Of a DNA stretch of 8,839 nt, positions 5,659-8,839 are shown piece by piece (position 1 is the stretch's first letter; each line of letters starts with the position of its first letter). The notes beneath the pieces are model-generated. The model saw only the letters and a list, made by a program, of their open reading frames with translations. It was not told where the DNA came from and did not search any database. The stretch comes from Phenylobacterium sp. (GTDB taxonomy: Bacteria; Pseudomonadota; Alphaproteobacteria; Caulobacterales; Caulobacteraceae): NCBI GenBank assembly GCA_028291285.1, contig JAQGIJ010000145.1, positions 1-8,839 of the forward strand, in the 5' to 3' direction. The position numbers and the translations under genes were made by a program.

Positions 5659-6798
5659 TCACGGGGCGCCGGCCAGCCGGGCGAACCACGGCGTCATCCG
5701 CGCGATCGCCTCCTCCACCTCGGCGGTCGAGACCGCGAAGCTGAAGCGCATGAAGCGGTGGCCGTCCACTGGATCGAAGTCGACGCCGGGCGCGGTGGCC
5801 ACGCCGGTGTCGCGCAGCAGGCGCTCGCAGAAGCCGAGGCTGTCGCCGGTCAGGTGGCCGATGTCGGCCCAGACGTAGAAGGCGCCGTCCGGCGGCGCGA
5901 TCGACCGCAGGCCCAGTTGTGGCACGGCGGCGAGCAGTAGCTCGCGGTTCCTGCGGTAGACCGCGACATGCCCCTCCAGCTCCGCACGCGCGTCCATGGC
6001 CGCCAGGCCGGCGTGCTGGCTGAGCGACGGCGCGGTGAGGAAGAGGTTGCCGACATAGGCCCGGGCCCGGGGCGCGTGGGCCGCCGGCGTCAGCAGCCAG
6101 CCGAGCCGCCAGCCGGCCATGCTGAAGTATTTCGAGAAGCTGTTGATCACCAGCGCGTTCGGCTCGAACTCGACCAGGCTGCGGGTGCGTCCGGCGTAGC
6201 TCAGCCCGTGATAGATCTCGTCGGAGACGATGCGGATGCCCCGCGCGCGGCAGACCTCGGCGATGGCGGCGAGCTCGTCCTCGGCGATGATCGTGCCGGT
6301 GGGATTGGCCGGGCTGGCGACGATGACGCCGGCGGGCGCGGGATCGAGGTCGGCCAGCGCCTGGGCGGTCAGCTGGTAGCGCACCTGCGGCCCGCAGGCG
6401 ATCTCCACCGGCGCCATGTGCAGCGCCTTCACCACATTGCGGTAGGCGACGTAGCCGGGCCGCGCGAAGGCGATCCGGTCGCCGGGGCTGAAGGCGGAGG
6501 CGAGCGCCAGCACCAGGGCCGGCGAGGCGCCGCAGGTCAGCACCACCTGCTCCGGATCGACCTTCACCCCACAGGTCTCGTCGTAGTGGCGCGCGATCCG
6601 GGCGGTGAGCGGGGCGCTCTCCCAATAGCCCATCGCCTCGGTGTCCAGCACCCGGTGCGCTACCTCGATCGCGGCGCGGGGCGCGCCGGTGGACGGCTGG
6701 CCGAACTCCATGTGCAGGATCGAGCGCCCTTCCGCCTTCAGCCGGTGGGCGATGCGGGACAGGCCGATGGCGTGGAACGGGTCGATCTCGGCGGACAT
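5659..6798 (-). CDS. PLP-dependent aminotransferase, class I/II
   Basis: A 379-residue fold-type I enzyme that moves an amino group between an amino acid and a 2-oxo acid using pyridoxal phosphate, in the cytoplasm. Recognisable sites are CGASPAL (89-95, phosphate-binding turn), ASPANPTG with N165, SDEIYHGL with D193 and Y196 (ring N and O3' contacts), SFSKYFSMAGWRLGW with the Schiff-base lysine K223 and phosphate-binding R231, and RFSFA with R351 (substrate carboxylate). Everything needed for catalysis is present and the length is normal for the aspartate aminotransferase Igamma group. Substrate specificity cannot be read from these motifs. The ATG at 6798 has only a weak AGGG upstream. The gene is divergent from the MHS transporter across 141 bases and is upstream of, but separated by 200 bases from, the receptor gene. 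Confidence 0.92.
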   Translation of the reverse strand: MSAEIDPFHAIGLSRIAHRLKAEGRSILHMEFGQPSTGAPRAAIEVAHRVLDTEAMGYWESAPLTARIARHYDETCGVKVDPEQVVLTCGASPALVLALASAFSPGDRIAFARPGYVAYRNVVKALHMAPVEIACGPQVRYQLTAQALADLDPAPAGVIVASPANPTGTIIAEDELAAIAEVCRARGIRIVSDEIYHGLSYAGRTRSLVEFEPNALVINSFSKYFSMAGWRLGWLLTPAAHAPRARAYVGNLFLTAPSLSQHAGLAAMDARAELEGHVAVYRRNRELLLAAVPQLGLRSIAPPDGAFYVWADIGHLTGDSLGFCERLLRDTGVATAPGVDFDPVDGHRFMRFSFAVSTAEVEEAIARMTPWFARLAGAP

Positions 6799-6939
6799 GG
6801 CGCTGCCCTAGCCGGCCCTCCCGCACCTGTCATCTCGGAACGCCTTGTTCTGTTCCTGCGCAAGCGGGGAAGAGCGGATGGGGAGTTGACCTTCCCGCCC
6901 ATCGACGCGAAGCCAGCGCCACAATGGGAGGGGCCCCAG
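6799..6939. promoter_or_regulatory. Divergent intergenic region between the aminotransferase and the MHS transporter
   Basis: Both promoters should lie in these 141 bases. I see TTGACC (6886-6891) as a possible -35 for the transporter, but no good -10 at the right distance. GGAAC-N10-GTTCC (6837-6856), with a nested GAAC-N5-GTTC, is the only clear inverted repeat and could be an operator for a shared regulator. No regulator gene is adjacent. Confidence 0.35.
6927..6931 (+). promoter_or_regulatory. Shine-Dalgarno GGAGG of the MHS transporter
   Basis: GGAGG followed by 8 bases leads to the ATG at 6940. It supports this start over the much longer open frame that extends upstream through the aminotransferase on the opposite strand. 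Confidence 0.75.
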
Positions 6940-8220
6940 ATGCCGGATGCGCAAGCCGCGCCGTCCACGCGACGCGTGCTGATCGCCAGCCTGGTGGGCA
7001 CGGCGGTGGAGTTCTACGACTTCTACATCTACGCCACCGCCGCCTCGCTGGTGCTGGGCCCGCTGTTCTTCCCGGCCGCCTCGGCCTCGGCGCAGCTGCT
7101 CAGCGCCTACGCCACCTTCGCGGTGGCCTTCTTCGCCCGGCCCCTGGGCGCGGCCTTCTTCGGCCACTTCGGCGACCGTATCGGGCGCAAGTCGACGCTG
7201 GTGGCCTCGCTGATGACCATGGGCGTCTCGACGGTGCTGATCGGGCTCCTTCCGGGATATGCGCAGATCGGCTGGCTCGCGCCGGCCCTGCTCTGCGTGC
7301 TGCGCTTCGGCCAGGGCTTCGGCCTGGGCGGCGAGTGGGGCGGGGCGGCGCTGCTGGCGGTGGAAAACGCCCCGCCCGGCTGGCGCGCGCGTTTCGGCAT
7401 GTTCCCGCAGCTGGGGGCGCCGGTGGGCTTCATCGCCGCCAACGGCCTCTTCCTGCTGCTGGGGCTCGTGCTCACGCCCGACCAGTTCAAGGCCTGGGGC
7501 TGGCGCCTACCATTCCTGCTCAGCGCCGTGCTGGTGGCGGTGGGCCTCTGGGTGCGGCTGAAGCTGACCGAGACGCCGGCCTTCAAGGCGGCGCTGGCCG
7601 AGGCGCCGCCGCAACCCGCGCCGCTGGGCGAGGTGCTGACCCGCTACCCGCTGGCGACGCTCGGCGGCACCTTCGCGGTGGTGGCCTGCTTCGCCATCTT
7701 CTACCTCACGACGGCGTTCGCGCTCGGCTACGGCGTCGGCACGCTGAAGTACTCCCGCGAGAGCTTCCTCGCCGTCGAGCTCGGGGCGATCGTCTTCCTG
7801 GCCGCGGGGATCGTCGCGGCGGGCTGGTGGTCGGACGCCGCCAACCCGCGCCGGGTGCTGATGACCGGCTGCGCGGGCACGGTGGCCGCGGGCTTCCTGC
7901 TGCCGGTGATGATGGGCGCGGGCTCGCTGGCGCTGATCTGGGCCTTCCTGTCGCTGGCGCTGTTCCTGATGGGCTTCGTCTACGGCCCGCTCGGGGCCTT
8001 CCTGCCGAGCCTGTTCCCGACGCGCGTGCGCTACTCGGGCGCGTCCATCGCCTTCAACGTCGGCGGGATCATCGGCGGGGGCCTGGCGCCGATCGTCGCC
8101 GCCGCGCTGGCCGCCAAGGGCGGTCTGCCGCCGGTGGGCCTCTACCTCTCCGCGGCGGCGCTGATCAGCTTCGTGGCGCTGGCGCCGCTGGGTCGCCGGG
8201 CGACCCACGACGTCGGTTGA
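6940..8220 (+). CDS. MFS transporter of the metabolite:H+ symporter (MHS) family
   Basis: A 426-residue inner-membrane carrier of the MHS family (relatives KgtP, ProP, ShiA), which import small organic acids or zwitterions with protons. Family signatures are present: GTAVEFYDFYIYATAA in the first helix (20-35), the MFS loop motif GHFGDRIGRK at 75-84, RFGQGFGLGGEWGGA in helix 4 (122-136), WGWRLPFLLS at 186-195 before helix 6, LTETPAF after it, and LFPTRVRYSGASIAFN at 358-373. Hydrophobic segments are consistent with twelve helices and a central cytoplasmic loop at about 206-236. Length and both termini look complete. The substrate is not predictable; aromatic or carboxylic acids are typical of the family. 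It is divergent from the aminotransferase, hinting at a shared substrate pathway, but this is only positional. The start is fixed by a good ribosome binding site. Confidence 0.93.
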   Translation: MPDAQAAPSTRRVLIASLVGTAVEFYDFYIYATAASLVLGPLFFPAASASAQLLSAYATFAVAFFARPLGAAFFGHFGDRIGRKSTLVASLMTMGVSTVLIGLLPGYAQIGWLAPALLCVLRFGQGFGLGGEWGGAALLAVENAPPGWRARFGMFPQLGAPVGFIAANGLFLLLGLVLTPDQFKAWGWRLPFLLSAVLVAVGLWVRLKLTETPAFKAALAEAPPQPAPLGEVLTRYPLATLGGTFAVVACFAIFYLTTAFALGYGVGTLKYSRESFLAVELGAIVFLAAGIVAAGWWSDAANPRRVLMTGCAGTVAAGFLLPVMMGAGSLALIWAFLSLALFLMGFVYGPLGAFLPSLFPTRVRYSGASIAFNVGGIIGGGLAPIVAAALAAKGGLPPVGLYLSAAALISFVALAPLGRRATHDVG

Positions 8221-8231
8221 AATCCGCGGCT

Positions 8232-8257
8232 CCGGAGCCCACATCAAGGTGCTCCGG
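8232..8257 (+). terminator. Possible hairpin after the MHS transporter
   Basis: CCGGAGC (8232-8238) pairs with GCTCCGG (8251-8257) across a 12-base loop, starting 11 bases after the transporter stop. A competing 12-base palindrome, GGCTCCGGAGCC (8228-8239), overlaps it, and GTTCC-C-GGAAC (8262-8272) follows. No T-run is present, so termination here is uncertain. Confidence 0.3.
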
Positions 8258-8321
8258 CGCTGTTCCCGGAACCGCCTCGGCCAGCTGCACGCGACTCGCG
8301 CGCGCGGCCGGGCGAGTCCCG

Positions 8322-8349
8322 TTTGCGTCCGTCATCCCAAGCCTGTAAT
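8322..8349 (+). promoter_or_regulatory. Candidate cobS promoter giving a near-leaderless transcript
   Basis: TGTAAT (8344-8349) matches five of six -10 bases and ends 9 bases before the cobS ATG. TTTGCG (8322-8327), 16 bases upstream, is only a weak -35. A transcript from here would begin at or within a few bases of the start codon, and no Shine-Dalgarno is visible before the ATG. Two GANTC sites (8293-8297, 8314-8318), the target of the alphaproteobacterial CcrM methylase, lie just upstream. Confidence 0.4.
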
Positions 8350-8358
8350 CGACCGCCC
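8350..8358. repeat. 9-base direct repeat CGACCGCCC, right junction copy
   Basis: Identical to 1748-1756 and immediately before the cobS ATG. See the left copy for how the pair brackets the intervening block. Confidence 0.4.
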
Positions 8359-8839
8359 ATGGCCGCCTTTGACACCACCGAAGACAAGCTGATCACGCTG
8401 ACCCCCGATCACGAGGTCGACGTGCGCTCGACCTTCAGCGTGGATTTCGACATGAAGGTCCCCGCCTTCTCCGAGCGGGACCCGCACGTCCCCGACGTCG
8501 ACGAAGCCTACAAGTTCGACCCGGAGACCACGCGCGCCATCCTCGCCGGCTTCGCCTTCGACCGCCGCGTCATGGTCCAGGGCTATCACGGCACCGGCAA
8601 GTCGACCCACATCGAGCAGATCTCCGCGCGCCTCAACTGGCCGCTGATCCGCGTCAACCTCGACAGCCACGTGAGCCGGATCGACCTGGTCGGCAAGGAC
8701 GCCATCGTGCTGAAGGAAGGCAAGCAGGTCACCGAGTTCCGCGAGGGCATCCTGCCGTGGGCGATCCAGCGTCCGATCGCGATCGTCTTCGACGAGTACG
8801 ACGCCGGCCGCCCGGACGTGATGTTCGTCATCCAGCGGG
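8359..8839 (+). CDS. cobS: Cobaltochelatase subunit CobS, N-terminal 160 residues
   Basis: CobS is the AAA+ ATPase that, with CobT, forms a ring driving cobalt insertion into hydrogenobyrinic acid diamide by CobN in the aerobic vitamin B12 pathway. The gene runs off the right edge; about half of the usual length of roughly 330 residues is visible. The N-terminal region includes the CobS-typical VPAFSERDPHVPDVDEAYKF (35-54). Walker A is GYHGTGKS (75-82) and Walker B is IAIVFDEYD (140-148), followed by AGRPDVMFVIQR, as in known CobS proteins. The ATG at 8359 fits the family's N-terminal length; no ribosome binding site precedes it. cobT would be expected downstream, outside the window. Here cobS is separated by about 6.6 kb from the J-domain gene that usually sits next to it. 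Confidence 0.95.
   Translation, partial: MAAFDTTEDKLITLTPDHEVDVRSTFSVDFDMKVPAFSERDPHVPDVDEAYKFDPETTRAILAGFAFDRRVMVQGYHGTGKSTHIEQISARLNWPLIRVNLDSHVSRIDLVGKDAIVLKEGKQVTEFREGILPWAIQRPIAIVFDEYDAGRPDVMFVIQR

Noticed and set aside
5585..6826. 413-codon minus-strand frame overlapping the aminotransferase
   Set aside because: It is a shifted frame of the same region, with an Arg-rich product and no motifs, while the 379-residue frame has the complete PLP site.
6838..6850. GAAC-N5-GTTC as a LexA site
   Set aside because: Alphaproteobacterial LexA sites are direct repeats GTTC-N7-GTTC, and the Bacillus type has a 4-base spacer. Neither fits.
5968..6939. Upstream in-frame extension of the MHS transporter
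   Set aside because: The extension lies antisense to the aminotransferase and has no transporter similarity. The ATG at 6940 has a good ribosome binding site and gives a normal N-terminus.

Overview
The window is high-GC DNA with the gene content and order of an alphaproteobacterium. The order family (Caulobacterales, for example Phenylobacterium or Caulobacter) is an inference from three things: the BolA / J-domain protein / CobS neighbourhood typical of Alphaproteobacteria, the TonB-dependent receptor style, and two genes that look leaderless. No species call is possible from the sequence alone.

Layout. Positions 1-1039, minus strand: a BolA-family gene, then a [2Fe-2S] subunit and the start of an FAD subunit of a molybdenum hydroxylase (xanthine dehydrogenase / aldehyde oxidoreductase type), the last two overlapping by 4 bases. 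Positions 1083-1745, plus strand: a protein with an N-terminal Cys/His cluster and a C-terminal J domain (HPD), divergent from bolA. Positions 1756-5458, minus strand: a tightly coupled pair, a TonB-dependent outer-membrane receptor followed by a secreted metallophosphoesterase that carries every metal-ligand motif of purple acid phosphatases. Positions 5659-6798, minus strand: a fold-type I PLP aminotransferase. Positions 6940-8220, plus strand: a metabolite:H+ symporter (MHS) family MFS transporter, divergent from the aminotransferase. Positions 8359-8839, plus strand: the N-terminal half of CobS, the AAA+ subunit of aerobic cobaltochelatase, running off the window.

How the genes fit together. 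bolA, the J-domain gene and cobS are usually close neighbours in Alphaproteobacteria. Here about 6.6 kb of transport and catabolic genes lies between the J-domain gene and cobS. A 9-base direct repeat sits at both junctions of this block. The best candidate functional unit inside it is the receptor plus phosphatase pair. Its upstream region holds three GTCAT-like units spaced exactly 11 bases apart, resembling a PhoB box. I infer a phosphate-regulated organophosphate scavenging module, in which the secreted phosphatase releases phosphate or the receptor imports the phosphorylated compound or its product. The aminotransferase and MHS transporter share a divergent promoter region, but nothing in the sequence shows their substrates.

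No rRNA, tRNA, CRISPR array, insertion sequence or phage gene is visible. No stretch over 300 bases lacks a gene.
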